From Candidatus Endonucleibacter bathymodioli (GTDB taxonomy: Bacteria; Pseudomonadota; Gammaproteobacteria; Pseudomonadales; Endozoicomonadaceae): 64,000 nt of DNA. This document shows, piece after piece, positions 50,832 to 60,622 of the stretch. Positions within the stretch are counted from its first letter, which is position 1. Each line of letters starts with the position of its first letter. The stretch covers positions 310,001 to 374,000 of the forward strand of contig JASXSV010000001.1 in assembly GCA_030674915.1 (NCBI GenBank), written 5' to 3'. The notes beneath the pieces were generated by a model that worked only from the letters and a program-made list of their open reading frames with translations, was not told where the DNA came from and searched no databases. The position numbers and the translations under genes were made by a program.

Positions 50832-51385
50832 ATGAAACAAATCATTTTCGCATCCGCAGAATACATCCATAAAAAAGTTATCACTAAGCGTGATCTCTTT
50901 CTAAATGAAATGGAAAAACCGTACCATGCGGCTGCTCAATATTATAGAGCCTTACTATCCCAAGAAAGGCAAAGCTCGCCCACCCATGCCAATGGAAAGT
51001 ATGTTGCGGATTTATTTCTTACAGCAATGGTACTCATTATCAGATTCTGCAGCAGAGCATGCCTTATACGATATGGACTGAATGCATCTGTTTGCGCAAC
51101 TTGAATTATTAAAGGCCATACCTGATAAAACCACCATACTTAATTTCAGAAGACTAATTGAAAAGCACCAACTTAGTGCAACGATCTTTGCGGATATCAA
51201 TCAATATATTGTTGAAAAAGGCATCAAGGTATCTCAAGGCAGCATGGTAGATGATACCATTATCCAGGCTCCTAGCTCTACTAACAACAAAGACAAAAAA
51301 CGTGACCCTGATATGCGTTCCACCCGTAAAAGCAACCATATTATTTTTGTTTTAATATACATAGGAACAGACATCAATAGCAACG
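50832..51385 (+). pseudogene. IS5-family transposase, right copy
   Basis: It starts MKQIIFASAEYIHKKVITKR; a one-base A insertion (GGAAAAACC against GGAAAACC in the left copy) shifts it out of frame after NEME. Later pieces AIPDKTTILNFRRLIEKHQL and GSMVDDTIIQAPSSTNNKDK are readable up to about 51385, where similarity to the left copy stops. From about 51050 onward the two copies differ by substitutions. Confidence 0.8.
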
Positions 51386-51413
51386 TCATACTTGACATGC
51401 ACAAAAGTACTGT

Positions 51414-51615
51414 CAGCCATGGATTGTTGAGAAAGACGGTTTTTCAGTAGCGCGTGATGCTGGTATCGCTTGTCTTGAGTCAGCTGTTTATAGTGTTTGG
51501 TTTGAGAGCTTATTCCAAACTTCCATCTCAGAGTGTAGTAATTTGGGAATCTACCGACAACTGCCTCACATCACAAGTTTCAGTATGTCGCACTTATTGT
51601 ATTATTCCAGCAATT
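51414..51615 (+). repeat. Dispersed repeat, copy 1 (about 200 bp)
   Basis: GCCATGGATTGTTGAGAAAG through TGTCTTGAGTCAGCTG, CTACCGACAACTGC and GCGCTTATTGTATTA-type sequence is matched at 60345-60545 with many small differences. It has no recognised coding content. Probably a fragment of a mobile or formerly duplicated element. Confidence 0.7.
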
Positions 51616-51884
51616 TATTACTTCAGTCTTTTTATAGGGAATAACTGCTACCTATGTACGGAAACAACATTTAGTTATTAGATTTTAGTTTCCAGCCTAA
51701 ATTGACCGAAAAATTGCGTGGTGTTGCTAAGGCCAATATCACCCTTTAAAGCCCAGTGATTTATTAACCTATTGGGCGTCAGAGCGGCTTGTATTAGGGC
51801 AGGTGCGATTAAGTACAGATTTTGTAAGTGCATCGACACGTTGAGGTCGATTCGTAGGTTAACAGTCCAATTTTAGTTCGTTTG

Positions 51885-52545
51885 TCAGTGGCTGCATGCG
51901 ATTTCCCGACATGCAGGCTCACTGATCCTATGTTTTGACCATTTGCCCCACTCGAATGATGTCTGCCAGAGCAAATAGCATGGCCAATTTTCTGTCATTC
52001 TTGCTAATCCGTCGGAGCGATCTTTGGTGAATCCGAACGGACATTTGATGATCCTAAAAGGATGCTCAATCTGGCTCGTACAATGGCTTTCATGTATCCG
52101 AGGTGGCATATATCAGCGTGCCTTCTTTGACCAGCACACCAGCATCACACAGCCAGTCATTCACTTCGCTGATGATTTTGCGTACCAAATCATGGTGCTC
52201 TAACAAGTTACGGAAGTGCATGATCGTGGTATGGTTGGTCAGAGGTAGTCCCATTCAGTGATAGATCAGCAAGCAAGCGCGTGGCTGGGATGTCGTACAA
52301 AGCATCTTCTATCGCAGGATCACTCATTCTGTATCATTGCTGTTGCATGAGTACGCAGCATCGTCATTAAGGGATAAGGTAAGCGACCATTGCTAGGCTT
52401 GGGGTAATATGGCTCTATAGCTGACACCATCAGTTCAAGAAGATTCTATTTGTGGGTTTGGCAGTATTTGTTTTGGTATTCGCTGTCGGTGGTCTTCCAT
52501 GGTTCATTCAAGAGATTATCTCATTACTAGGACTGAATCGCACCT
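51885..52545 (-). pseudogene. IS5-family transposase remnant, copy 3
   Basis: On the minus strand the 5' part (edge TAAGGTGCGATTCAGTCC near 52545, then [16 protein letters not shown], TTIMHFRNLLEHHDL, DWLCDAGVLVKEGTL) is joined after an internal deletion to the 3' part IVRARIEHPFRIIKCPFGFT and KNDRKLAMLF-like sequence. Related to copies 1 and 2 but keeps the C-terminal end they lack. Confidence 0.75.
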
Positions 52546-52913
52546 TAATTAGAATCCATAGAATATTTCTTTTAGCAGGTACTGCTTATCTGTAATCATC
52601 ATGGGGGTATTGGATGAGGTGTTACCTACTTGTTTTTTTGTTGGTCGTGTTTTTATGCAGGTTGTTTAGGATGTATACAAATAAACCACACCTCTTTATT
52701 TTGTTAAAATACTGGCTACAGCAGAGCTGGAATCACTGTTAGATGCTGATTATATAAATATTTCTCTATAGTGATAGAACTTATTAGCCAATGAATAGAC
52801 TAATACTATAGCAATCATGATAATCCTCATGTATAGGAATCAGCTAATAATTGGCTACGCCCGAAAGATGTAACTTATTATTTATATATTAATCCAGTAT
52901 AGAGACAATAACA
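52546..52913. other. Upstream region of the second BIR gene
   Basis: About 370 bases of A+T-rich DNA between the IS5 remnant and the gene start. No gene and no clear promoter boxes recognised. Confidence 0.35.
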
Positions 52914-53903
52914 ATGAATCTAACTTATAATCATATCACTCATATTGGTGAAAAACCTATTACTCATGAGCTACTGGCGCAGGTAATAAATAAAGAAAAA
53001 GAAAATATAATCTCTATAAAATTCACGCATGGTAGGGAAATAAAAACAGCAAATATAAAAACCAGATTCCTAACAGCATGCAACAGCAATGAGCGATTAA
53101 AATCTTTTACAGGACACGAGCATATTTTTACTGAAAAAAATGTATCTATCGACGCATTAACAAGGTCAGGGTTTATATATGCTGATGATAGACAGCGTCC
53201 AGATGGAATTAAGTGCGTTTATTGCAAAGCATTTTTTTCTAATTTCAATGATAGTGATAATCCTGAAAATACACATAGCACTAATTTTCCTGAATGTCCG
53301 AAGGTATCTGGCATGATTCCTGCCGAATTATATTTCTCGCCTGGGCATGCTACCTCCTTGATGCTTGAAAGTGAGGTTTTATACGCAAGATCTGCACCGA
53401 GCACACACGCATATGCTAAGCCCAGTTCAAATAACCAACAGAAACGTGCTTCGTGTCATTCAGGCAGCAATCCGATCGCACATACACCTTCAAAGGTGTT
53501 GCGTACCGAGACGCCTGAACTAACTCCAGATGATATTGAAGCATATAGGGAGCAAGCAAAACAATTCTTAACGAGGACTCAATCTAATATAACACAAAAT
53601 ATAACTGAAGATGTACTACACAATTATATCGATCGCCTCCATGCAGGAAAATCAGGTATACCGTTTATATCAGATGATGCGCAAATAAGCCCTATGATGC
53701 TTGATAACATATGTCTTGCCCTCAAAAATCAAGGATTAGTGCCTGCAATTCGAGATCTACTCGATAAATGCCAGCGCAAAGGTGGCTGCGCTATATATCT
53801 TGTCCTCATGATGCGCCAAGATAAAACAGTTCTGGCGAGAAAAGAGTACCCATATCCAGCTTTTGTAGACGAATTGTTAGCCCGGGGTATTGGAAAGGGG
53901 TAA
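52914..53903 (+). CDS. BIR-domain protein (inhibitor-of-apoptosis-like), no RING
   Basis: 329 residues. Residues 60-128 match the BIR consensus: ERLKSFTG, then LTRSGFIYADDRQRPDGIKC, with Zn ligands C101, C104, H121 and C128 in perfect C-x2-C-x16-H-x6-C spacing (CVYC, HSTNFPEC). In animals BIR folds bind caspases or Smac-type peptides. No signal peptide is seen, unlike the 35110 protein. The C-terminal 150 residues (LTPDDIEAYREQAKQFLTRT, LDNICLALKNQGLVPAIRDL) are helical, perhaps a death-fold or UBA-like module, but I cannot assign it. There is no RING. It stands alone between IS debris and mnmC, with poor Shine-Dalgarno. Eukaryotic origin by transfer is likely but inferred. Confidence 0.85.
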   Translation: MNLTYNHITHIGEKPITHELLAQVINKEKENIISIKFTHGREIKTANIKTRFLTACNSNERLKSFTGHEHIFTEKNVSIDALTRSGFIYADDRQRPDGIKCVYCKAFFSNFNDSDNPENTHSTNFPECPKVSGMIPAELYFSPGHATSLMLESEVLYARSAPSTHAYAKPSSNNQQKRASCHSGSNPIAHTPSKVLRTETPELTPDDIEAYREQAKQFLTRTQSNITQNITEDVLHNYIDRLHAGKSGIPFISDDAQISPMMLDNICLALKNQGLVPAIRDLLDKCQRKGGCAIYLVLMMRQDKTVLARKEYPYPAFVDELLARGIGKG

Positions 53904-54181
53904 GTACAATCGAATGGGGTTTGGGCTGTGTTATTTATGTCTGCGCAATGTGAAAGGCGTTGGCTGGAATCACAAGCGTGTCTAACGTATTTACCGAGAG
54001 TTTGAGCTAAACCTTAGTATAAAGTCAAAGAAGTGCTTAGTACGAGAGAAACGTGCCTGTGGTAATTAATGATTGCCGCTCAATGGACTTTTGTATGATT
54101 TAAAAACTATAAACATATTTGTTACCTTGTTGTTTGTATTTTGGTATTTGTCGGTTTTCTTTAGGCTTACGGTATCGTTTC

Positions 54182-56188
54182 CTATGCTTTATTTCTAATC
54201 AAACTTTTCACTAGAAAACGAACAGGGTTTAGCTTGTCAATAAGATCAATGGGCATCGGCGCAGGGTCGCCGTTAATCATACTGGCTAATAGCTCCCCAG
54301 AAATTGGGCAGGTTATCAAGCCTCGTGAACTGTGACCTGCGGTTACATAAAGTCCGTTCAGGTAATTAGGCGTCTGTTTGAATGAATGTTTTTTGTTTGT
54401 TCGTAGTTTAGCAAAGTCGTTTAAAAAACGTCTGCTATCTACCACTGGGCCGACCAGAGGTAGGTAGTCTGGAGTGGTGGAGCGAACACCGGCCCTGCCG
54501 CCATCAATGGTGAGGCTTTTACCTCCTGATGATTCAGAAAAGGAGGGCACCCATTTAGCTTGCATAGATAGATTTTTTTCATGATCTATGTGGCTGACTG
54601 TACTGGAGTTAGAGTTAAAGTCAAAAGTGGCGCCTATGGTGTGGAAGCCTTGGGTTGCAGGTGCAACATAACCATCACCGCAGATGCAGACACGAAGTTT
54701 TTTACTTTGTTCTGTGGTTGTTATTTTGGTTATTTGGCCTCTTATGCCTTGTAGCGGAATATGGGCTAGTTGTGGTAGCTGTGGTGTTGATATTCCCCCA
54801 GCAACGACTACCGTTTTTGTCGTAAATATAGTTTTACCAGCGCTTGTCATAAGCCACAGATTATCTTTAAACAATAGTTGATCAATTGGGGTATGAGTTT
54901 TAACTCTTATATTCTGATGTTGGACTAGTTGTTGACAAATTTGTGGAGGGCTGACCCACCCAGATTCAGGGAAGAATAGTCCGTCATGGAGTACGTCAAT
55001 TCCGGCGATATTTGATAATTGTGTCTTATCTAGAAACTGAAGAAACTCTGGAGGATATTGTTGATCAAGCTGTAAATAGCGGTTTCGGATACGTTCTGAC
55101 GTGCACAGTTGAATAACACCGCAGGCATGCCGGGTGCCGGGGTGTTTTTTGTCGAGTTGTCTGATAAGATTTAGGCTATAGCAATAACCTTGCGTTATTA
55201 GGCGGCTTAATGGTGTATTGTGTGCTGAGAGTTTTGCATAGAGTATGCCTTGAGGGTTTCCTGACGCTTCTTTTGCCAATTGTTCATGTTGCTCAAATAA
55301 GATTACGTGCCAACCGCGTTGAGCCAAAGAGTGGGCGCAGCTTGTACCGGCCAATCCTCCACCAATAACAGCGACTGTTTTTGCAATATCATGATGGATA
55401 GGGTAAATGTTCCATGGTTGTTTATGTGTGGGTTGTTTGAAAGGCTGGCTGAGGCAGCCATAAATCATGTTACGTTTGGAGCCAAATCCTGGGGCTTTGA
55501 TTACAGAAAAGCCAGCGGATGTAAGACCATCTCGAACCATTCTGGCGACAGTGTATGTGGCATAAGTTGCATGTAAGTTACTTTTTTCGGACATTACCTT
55601 AAATAAATTTGGTTGCCACATGTCTGGGTTTTTAGAGGGTGCAAAGCCGTCAAGAAACCATGCATCAACTTTTGCTTCTATCAAAGGTAGGGTGTCTAAC
55701 ACATCCCCGACTAGTAATGTCAGTCTAACTCGTCCCTCAGAAAAACAAAGGTGGTGAAATCCATTACTAGTAGGTAGATAGCTCTGAATTAGAAGGTCAG
55801 CATATTCTGATAGTTCTGGCCATAGGGATAACGCTTTGCTTAGATCCGAGATGTGTAGTGGGTATTTTTCTGTAGAGAAAAAGTGAAGCTGGCTATTTTT
55901 TGAGGCTGTTTGTTCAAATAGTTGCCACGTACAGAGAAAATTAAGCCCTGTACCAAAGCCGGTTTCACCTATAATGAATCTGTTATTGTGTTGATCTGCG
56001 GATAATTGGCTAAATCGAGCAGAAAGCTTGTTTTGTTCCAGAAATACATATCTAGTTTCATCAATGCCGGATATTTTGGAAAAATAAACATCATTAAAGC
56101 GAGGAGATATAGGCTGACCGTTATCGTCCCAGGTCAGCGAAGTCTGTGGCAAATAAGTGCGTTGTGTTACGGATGTATCGTGGGGCAT
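54182..56188 (-). CDS. mnmC: Bifunctional tRNA mnm5s2U biosynthesis protein MnmC
   Basis: 668 residues. The N-terminal SAM-dependent methyltransferase domain (about 1-240; GETGFGTGLNFL at about 73-84, WFLDGFAPSKNPDMW) is followed by a C-terminal FAD oxidoreductase domain (VAVIGGGLAGTSCAHSLAQR from about 272, AGVRSTTPDYLPLVGPV and GLYVTAGHSSRGL near the end). It finishes the 5-methylaminomethyl modification of wobble U34. Full length and intact; surrounded by accessory DNA, so it is a core gene islanded by insertions. Confidence 0.95.
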   Translation of the reverse strand: MPHDTSVTQRTYLPQTSLTWDDNGQPISPRFNDVYFSKISGIDETRYVFLEQNKLSARFSQLSADQHNNRFIIGETGFGTGLNFLCTWQLFEQTASKNSQLHFFSTEKYPLHISDLSKALSLWPELSEYADLLIQSYLPTSNGFHHLCFSEGRVRLTLLVGDVLDTLPLIEAKVDAWFLDGFAPSKNPDMWQPNLFKVMSEKSNLHATYATYTVARMVRDGLTSAGFSVIKAPGFGSKRNMIYGCLSQPFKQPTHKQPWNIYPIHHDIAKTVAVIGGGLAGTSCAHSLAQRGWHVILFEQHEQLAKEASGNPQGILYAKLSAHNTPLSRLITQGYCYSLNLIRQLDKKHPGTRHACGVIQLCTSERIRNRYLQLDQQYPPEFLQFLDKTQLSNIAGIDVLHDGLFFPESGWVSPPQICQQLVQHQNIRVKTHTPIDQLLFKDNLWLMTSAGKTIFTTKTVVVAGGISTPQLPQLAHIPLQGIRGQITKITTTEQSKKLRVCICGDGYVAPATQGFHTIGATFDFNSNSSTVSHIDHEKNLSMQAKWVPSFSESSGGKSLTIDGGRAGVRSTTPDYLPLVGPVVDSRRFLNDFAKLRTNKKHSFKQTPNYLNGLYVTAGHSSRGLITCPISGELLASMINGDPAPMPIDLIDKLNPVRFLVKSLIRNKA

Positions 56189-56806
56189 GATCTGTTTTCT
56201 CTACGTTGAAATGGGTTGCGGAATGTATATACCCATTCCTATTAATTATTTGCCGTTCTTATGCATCTCAATTATCTCTGCTATTGGGCTGATTAGCTTG
56301 AGTTTGCCGCCTGCGAACTCCTTAAAAAGGTGACGGGGATGTATTTATAATTTATTTTAGGTCTATTAATAATCTTGAGAATTCTATGTTTATCTATAAA
56401 ATGAGCTGGCTAACACATTAATATCGAATGATGGTCCTATGATAACAATTGCTGGAATCGGCAACGGTGCAAAAGAGTTGTTATTCACTTTGAGAGGTGT
56501 TTAGACTGGGTGCTAATATTTGGAAGTTAGTCTTACGCAGAATTTTAAGCTCTCTTTTAATATGCTTATAAGCAGGATAAATATTACAGGAACAGTTTAA
56601 GTTTTACCAGTAGGACGGTTAAATATTTATGCCGATATTGTATTGAAAAATCATTGCTATTTTATTATACGAAGCTCAGCACTTTCAGCAATAACTGGCA
56701 TAGCTTTAAGTGCATGTCGTTTCTAATTCCGCTGATATGTTATCAGCGGCCAGTTTCAAGGAAGTGGGCATCTATGAATTTGTCATTTCATTTATGGTGA
56801 TGTCCT
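56189..56806. other. Spacer between mnmC and the tandem surface-protein region
   Basis: About 620 bases without a gene. From about 56476 onward it is part of the direct duplication matched at 60647. No promoter assigned. Confidence 0.4.
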
Positions 56807-57079
56807 TTACCTCAAAGACTTATTCAAAGACTCATTATCATTATCATTATTTTGTATGTCCAAAAGCACTGTAGATCCATCTGTAGTACCTCCCAAAAGT
56901 ACCGATAACCATTCTAGGCTAGGATCCGGTTGATTTGGCTTATCTAGCTCATCTAGCTCACGTGGCTGCTTTAGCGGATCGGTTCTAAGGTCATGATTAG
57001 AAGAAGTATACGTACTTTCCGTAAGCTGAATGTAATTAAGGGGGGGGTTGCTGGTTATCTGCAAGATTACTGGCTGCAT
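56807..57079 (-). pseudogene. Detached C-terminal coding tail of the 877-residue gene
   Basis: The frame LNYIQLTESTYTSSNHDLRT, KQPRELDELDKPNQPDPSLE, LDIQNNDNDNESLNKSLR is open after the run of eight C. It corresponds to the tail after the run of C in the second copy (61193 onward). It has no convincing start and is best seen as the original C-terminus, now out of frame with the main gene, which itself stops earlier at 57187. Confidence 0.55.
57039..57046. repeat. Homopolymer run of eight G (eight C on the coding strand), copy 1
   Basis: Followed on the minus strand by TTAA. One frame reads NQQPPP then stop; the other, NPPLNYIQLTE, stays open for about 75 more codons. An identical run is at 61197-61204. 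Confidence 0.85.
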
Positions 57080-57186
57080 TTGTTTGAAGTAAGTGCTTAC
57101 TTTCTGCCCTCGTTTGCATCGGGAATAGGCTGGAGTTACTACCTATGGCTCTTTTTCTACCGGTCATATTTCTGTTGTCTCTGAGG

Positions 57187-59820
57187 TTATGACGCGTTGG
57201 TAGGCTGTGAGTTCCCGTGTGATTTGACAGGAATTCTCATAGTGTGGAATTCACCTCCAGAATTTCCATTATTGCTAGGGATATATACAGTCTGACTTTG
57301 ATGTAGGCGTCCATCGCTATCAATCTCTAAGTTGTTTAATGGAATCATCTCATTATTTAGGGTGTCAATAGCTACTGGAGTATGCTGATTAGGTATATGT
57401 TTGTTACTAGATTTATCTTTACATAAAGCTCTATGGATATTAGTGATAGGGGCTAGTAATAACGAAAACCCTCTATAATTATCTTTATAGTATTTCACAT
57501 AACTGTAGACAGTCCACGCAGCGCATGCAAGGCCTGCAGCACCAATACCACCTGCGGCTGCATTAACCTCGTTTAGCTCTAGTATAGGCTCATTATGAAG
57601 TGGATTTGCTTCAGAGCAGGGTGTCGGTGCTGGGCATTGGTTCTGACATGTACGTGGATCTGGGCATACAGGTACTGGGCATTTAGTTGTAATTTCAGTT
57701 GTAATTTTTGGATTAGTGTACGAACATTCCTCGCAATTACCGCAAAACCAAATATTTTGATCATCACATATCTGAGTGCTTTTAAAGCGAGTGCGCGCAG
57801 TCTTAGGATCGTCAGAGTTTTCTGTCATAGTTACATCGCACATATTAAGACCTTCAATATATGTGTCTTGTAATTGAGATACTTCAGGATAGTAATCGCT
57901 ACAATTTACGTGTTCTTTTAGGTTGTCTTTATAAAGGACTCTGCCAGCAAGTACGCCTTGAAAATAACTCCCCTTATAACCAGATTTCAAAGTAGCGTCG
58001 CATACTGTCACGTTGTGTGTATTCCCAGCTACAGCTGATCCAGCAACATCTTTAGCTGGTGATAAATTGTTTTCAGCGCCGCATATAAGCCCAGTATACG
58101 ACCAATGTGTAGTGGTTATTAGATTAATGTTACAAAAATGAATATTTTCAACTGCTGTATCTTTATTAGAGCTAACCTTGCACTCAGCAAAGAGGACGGA
58201 CATCTCTTGCCAATCTTTATAATTTGTCTTCCGGTACGTCGTACTTCCAGTGAGATCTTTGATACATATGTTCTGAATAGTTCCTCCTTTAAATTTCGTA
58301 GCCAATACTGCTGCTGTGTGCTCTATGTTCAGAAATTCAATAGTGTTAAATTCCAAGTTGTAAATTCTACATCCTGCATTTAGAGTGTGAGCTATTAACG
58401 ACCGATGATTCGTGTTAGTAATTTGAGAATTATATATTTTTAGATTATGTACTTCTCCATTTGCAGAAATAGTGCTAAATAGAGTTTTAGATAATCTAGT
58501 GATTTTATGATTATTTCCATTTAGAGCAGCATTTTTGAAATCAATGTTAAATAGCGCTTTATATTCCTGATCTTCAGGAGTAACGTTGTCTAGATCTAAG
58601 TCTGTCCTTAAATTAAAAATTATTTTTTTGTTATTATGCAACCTCCGTGACCGTAGCTCTTTATATGTGGTTGGTAACCTCAAAAACTCTGTTCTGTTAT
58701 TTATATCAACAACTGTCTCAGACTCAGAGCCTTTAGCAACGCCTGCGCAAGACGAAAGCACATAAGCAAGGACAGCTTTGCTAGCTGGAAAGGTGTTTAC
58801 TGCTTTAAGCAAAGGGCTGCATTGGTCCAGAAGTGAACGTTCAAATTCATTCTCATCATATGAAAATGTTATTCCCTGTTGTGCAATGTATTCTCTAACA
58901 CGTGTAAACCATTTGCTGACTTTTTTCTTAAATAATATCTTTGGTAAATTATGTGTAAACGTTATGCTATTCTCTGAAAGATCTTCTGGTATTAACTCAT
59001 AGGACATAGACTCATTATTCCAAACTGGTAGTTGTTTTGAAGTGCTCTTAATAATTTCACCGGGTTGTTTATTCTGTGTATAGAATGTAATAAGTACTTT
59101 ATTTTTGTGTGTTTTTTTGATACTAATTGAGCGACTAGCTTCATCTGCAAAATATTCTTTATTCAGATGCATTATTAACGGAGAATTTGACAAATCAACT
59201 TTGAAATATTTGTTTGTTTTAGGGATACTGATATTTATCTCTAAGCTTGTTTCTTTCACCTTACAGCTAATACAAATCTTATTTATATTGCAAGATTCAT
59301 CTATCTCATTTGCATTTGGCTCATATAGATGATCTAGAGGTAATTCTGTAAATCCTACAGGTGATTTGCGGCATCTATGACTGAAAGGCATCGTCATGTG
59401 AATTTTATTATCGTTTTTGTAGGTAGTAGTACGTACAAACGCCTTGTTACCACTAGGACTTTCCCATAAGTCAACTAGTTGGAGGCCTTGCCAGTTATTT
59501 TGACTATTATATTCACATATGAATGGTTCAAACTCTGCGCTCGGATAATTGGTGAAAATTAATTCCATGCCAGTATTTGCATTTTCAATTGCAAAGTTAA
59601 ATGTTGCATCTACATTATCACCATGCATATCTGTATAAAATTCTCGGTATCCATCGGTCTTTTTTGTTATTATGTTGTGCTGTAAATCAGGCGTAATATC
59701 TTCCAAACATTTACATAACGGCCATTTAGTAGATATTGTACAACTTTGGCCGTATACAAAGGAGGGAGAAAATATAATTATGGTAAAGAATATTTTTCTT
59801 AGTAGGTAAATATACTTCAT
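57187..59820 (-). CDS. Signal-peptide, single-pass membrane protein with repeat-like ectodomain (paralogue A)
   Basis: 877 residues, no family recognised. Signal peptide MKYIYLLRKIFFTIIIFSPS with a cut after VYG24. The N-terminal about 390 residues are rich in paired Cys and nearly identical to paralogue B. Residues about 400-640 have spaced patterns (NAALNGNNHKITRL, NGEVHNLKIYNSQI, CRIYNLEFNTIEFL, GTIQNICIKDL) that suggest a right-handed beta-helix or GLUG-like fold. A Cys/Pro-rich stalk (CPVPVCPDPRTCQNQCPAPT) leads to one membrane segment (AAAGGIGAAGLACAAWTVYS) and a polar tail of about 100 residues. An AAGAG lies upstream of the ATG. It looks like a surface receptor or adhesin, which is inference. 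It ends NSQPTNAS, before the run of eight C. Confidence 0.75.
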   Translation of the reverse strand: MKYIYLLRKIFFTIIIFSPSFVYGQSCTISTKWPLCKCLEDITPDLQHNIITKKTDGYREFYTDMHGDNVDATFNFAIENANTGMELIFTNYPSAEFEPFICEYNSQNNWQGLQLVDLWESPSGNKAFVRTTTYKNDNKIHMTMPFSHRCRKSPVGFTELPLDHLYEPNANEIDESCNINKICISCKVKETSLEINISIPKTNKYFKVDLSNSPLIMHLNKEYFADEASRSISIKKTHKNKVLITFYTQNKQPGEIIKSTSKQLPVWNNESMSYELIPEDLSENSITFTHNLPKILFKKKVSKWFTRVREYIAQQGITFSYDENEFERSLLDQCSPLLKAVNTFPASKAVLAYVLSSCAGVAKGSESETVVDINNRTEFLRLPTTYKELRSRRLHNNKKIIFNLRTDLDLDNVTPEDQEYKALFNIDFKNAALNGNNHKITRLSKTLFSTISANGEVHNLKIYNSQITNTNHRSLIAHTLNAGCRIYNLEFNTIEFLNIEHTAAVLATKFKGGTIQNICIKDLTGSTTYRKTNYKDWQEMSVLFAECKVSSNKDTAVENIHFCNINLITTTHWSYTGLICGAENNLSPAKDVAGSAVAGNTHNVTVCDATLKSGYKGSYFQGVLAGRVLYKDNLKEHVNCSDYYPEVSQLQDTYIEGLNMCDVTMTENSDDPKTARTRFKSTQICDDQNIWFCGNCEECSYTNPKITTEITTKCPVPVCPDPRTCQNQCPAPTPCSEANPLHNEPILELNEVNAAAGGIGAAGLACAAWTVYSYVKYYKDNYRGFSLLLAPITNIHRALCKDKSSNKHIPNQHTPVAIDTLNNEMIPLNNLEIDSDGRLHQSQTVYIPSNNGNSGGEFHTMRIPVKSHGNSQPTNAS

Positions 59821-60344
59821 GTGTATTGCTCTTGTATTTCATGTACTTGAGGAAAAGCTACGGATACGAATCCAACTCCGAAGCGCGACACGCAATTATG
59901 CATTCTGATAGAGTTCATAAAATACCTTCTGTAGTGCTTAAAGCCTAGGTATTTTTAGGTTTTAATCTAGATATAGCGCTACTTGTGAATAAATGGTCAT
60001 GATGGTATATATTATCCACAGAATAATACACTATCATGCTAGCTATGTGAAGTTTTAATTTATAGCGCGCTACCAGATGATGGTGTTAGCGAAGTGCAGC
60101 CTTGCTATGACAATGCTTGTTCTGAGCATGCCTAGGACAGTTATTTATATGGAAAGCTATCCTAATAAAATGATTCTAATAACAATGCCTTCTCCGATAA
60201 TATCGTACTATCAACAACAGTATTTCATTCCGTTTTTAAATAGTCGATGCTCAGGTCGTAACCTGTTAGGTGTAAGGGATACAGCAACATAGAACCATGG
60301 CCCTTAGAGAGCAAAATGGTAGCGGTTAAGCGACTGGGTATCTC

Positions 60345-60545
60345 AGCCATGGTTTGTTGAGAAAGACTGTTATTCAGTAGCGCCGGAAGATGATATCTTT
60401 TGTCTTGAGCCAGCTGTCCATAGTATTTTGTTTGAGTGCTCATTCCAAGCTTCCATTTGGGAATGTGATAATTTGTAAATCTACCGACAACTGCTCCCAG
60501 ATAACAAGCTTCAGTCTGTTGCGCTTATTGTATTACTCCAGCTCG
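60345..60545 (+). repeat. Dispersed repeat, copy 2 (about 200 bp)
   Basis: Matches 51414-51615: GCCATGGTTTGTTGAGAAAG, TTTTGTCTTGAGCCAGCTG, ATCTACCGACAACTGC, GTTGCGCTTATTGTATTA. Differences and indels are spread evenly, so both copies are old. Confidence 0.7.
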
Positions 60546-60598
60546 CGCTCCTGAAAATCGTGAACATTGCTCAGCGTGAAGATTGTCTAGCGTGTCTC

Positions 60599-60622
60599 GT
60601 TCCCACGGTCTTGCGTGGGAAC
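60599..60622. repeat. REP-like palindrome, copy 2
   Basis: GTTCCCACG at 60599-60607 pairs perfectly with CGTGGGAAC at 60614-60622 over a six-base loop. Same family as 5920-5947. Confidence 0.7.

Larger units (their letters stand above)
45857..51060 (+). repeat. Right arm of the giant inverted duplication
   Basis: Mirror of the left arm. The centre is CTTTACGATGCCGAT-GT-ATCGGCATCGTAAAG: 15 bases on each side of a two-base spacer at 45856-45857. Continuous pairing extends outward through the IS256 half, the IS30 stub, the large gene and the IS5 start. Confidence 0.92.
56476..59938. repeat. Direct duplication unit 1
   Basis: Starting at GTTGTTATTCACTTTGAGAG and running past the start of the 877-residue gene to CATAAAATACCTTCTGTAG, this unit matches 60647-64000. 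The part over 58690-59938 is almost identical to 62755-64000; the middle (57880-58690) is diverged. Confidence 0.88.

Noticed and set aside
53904..54181. Possible RING extension of the second BIR gene downstream of its stop
   Set aside because: No Cys/His pattern of a RING was found in any plus-strand frame before mnmC.
60225..60443. 72-codon minus-strand frame MSTQTKYYGQLAQD
   Set aside because: It runs antisense through the dispersed repeat, and the matching repeat at 51414 does not keep the frame.
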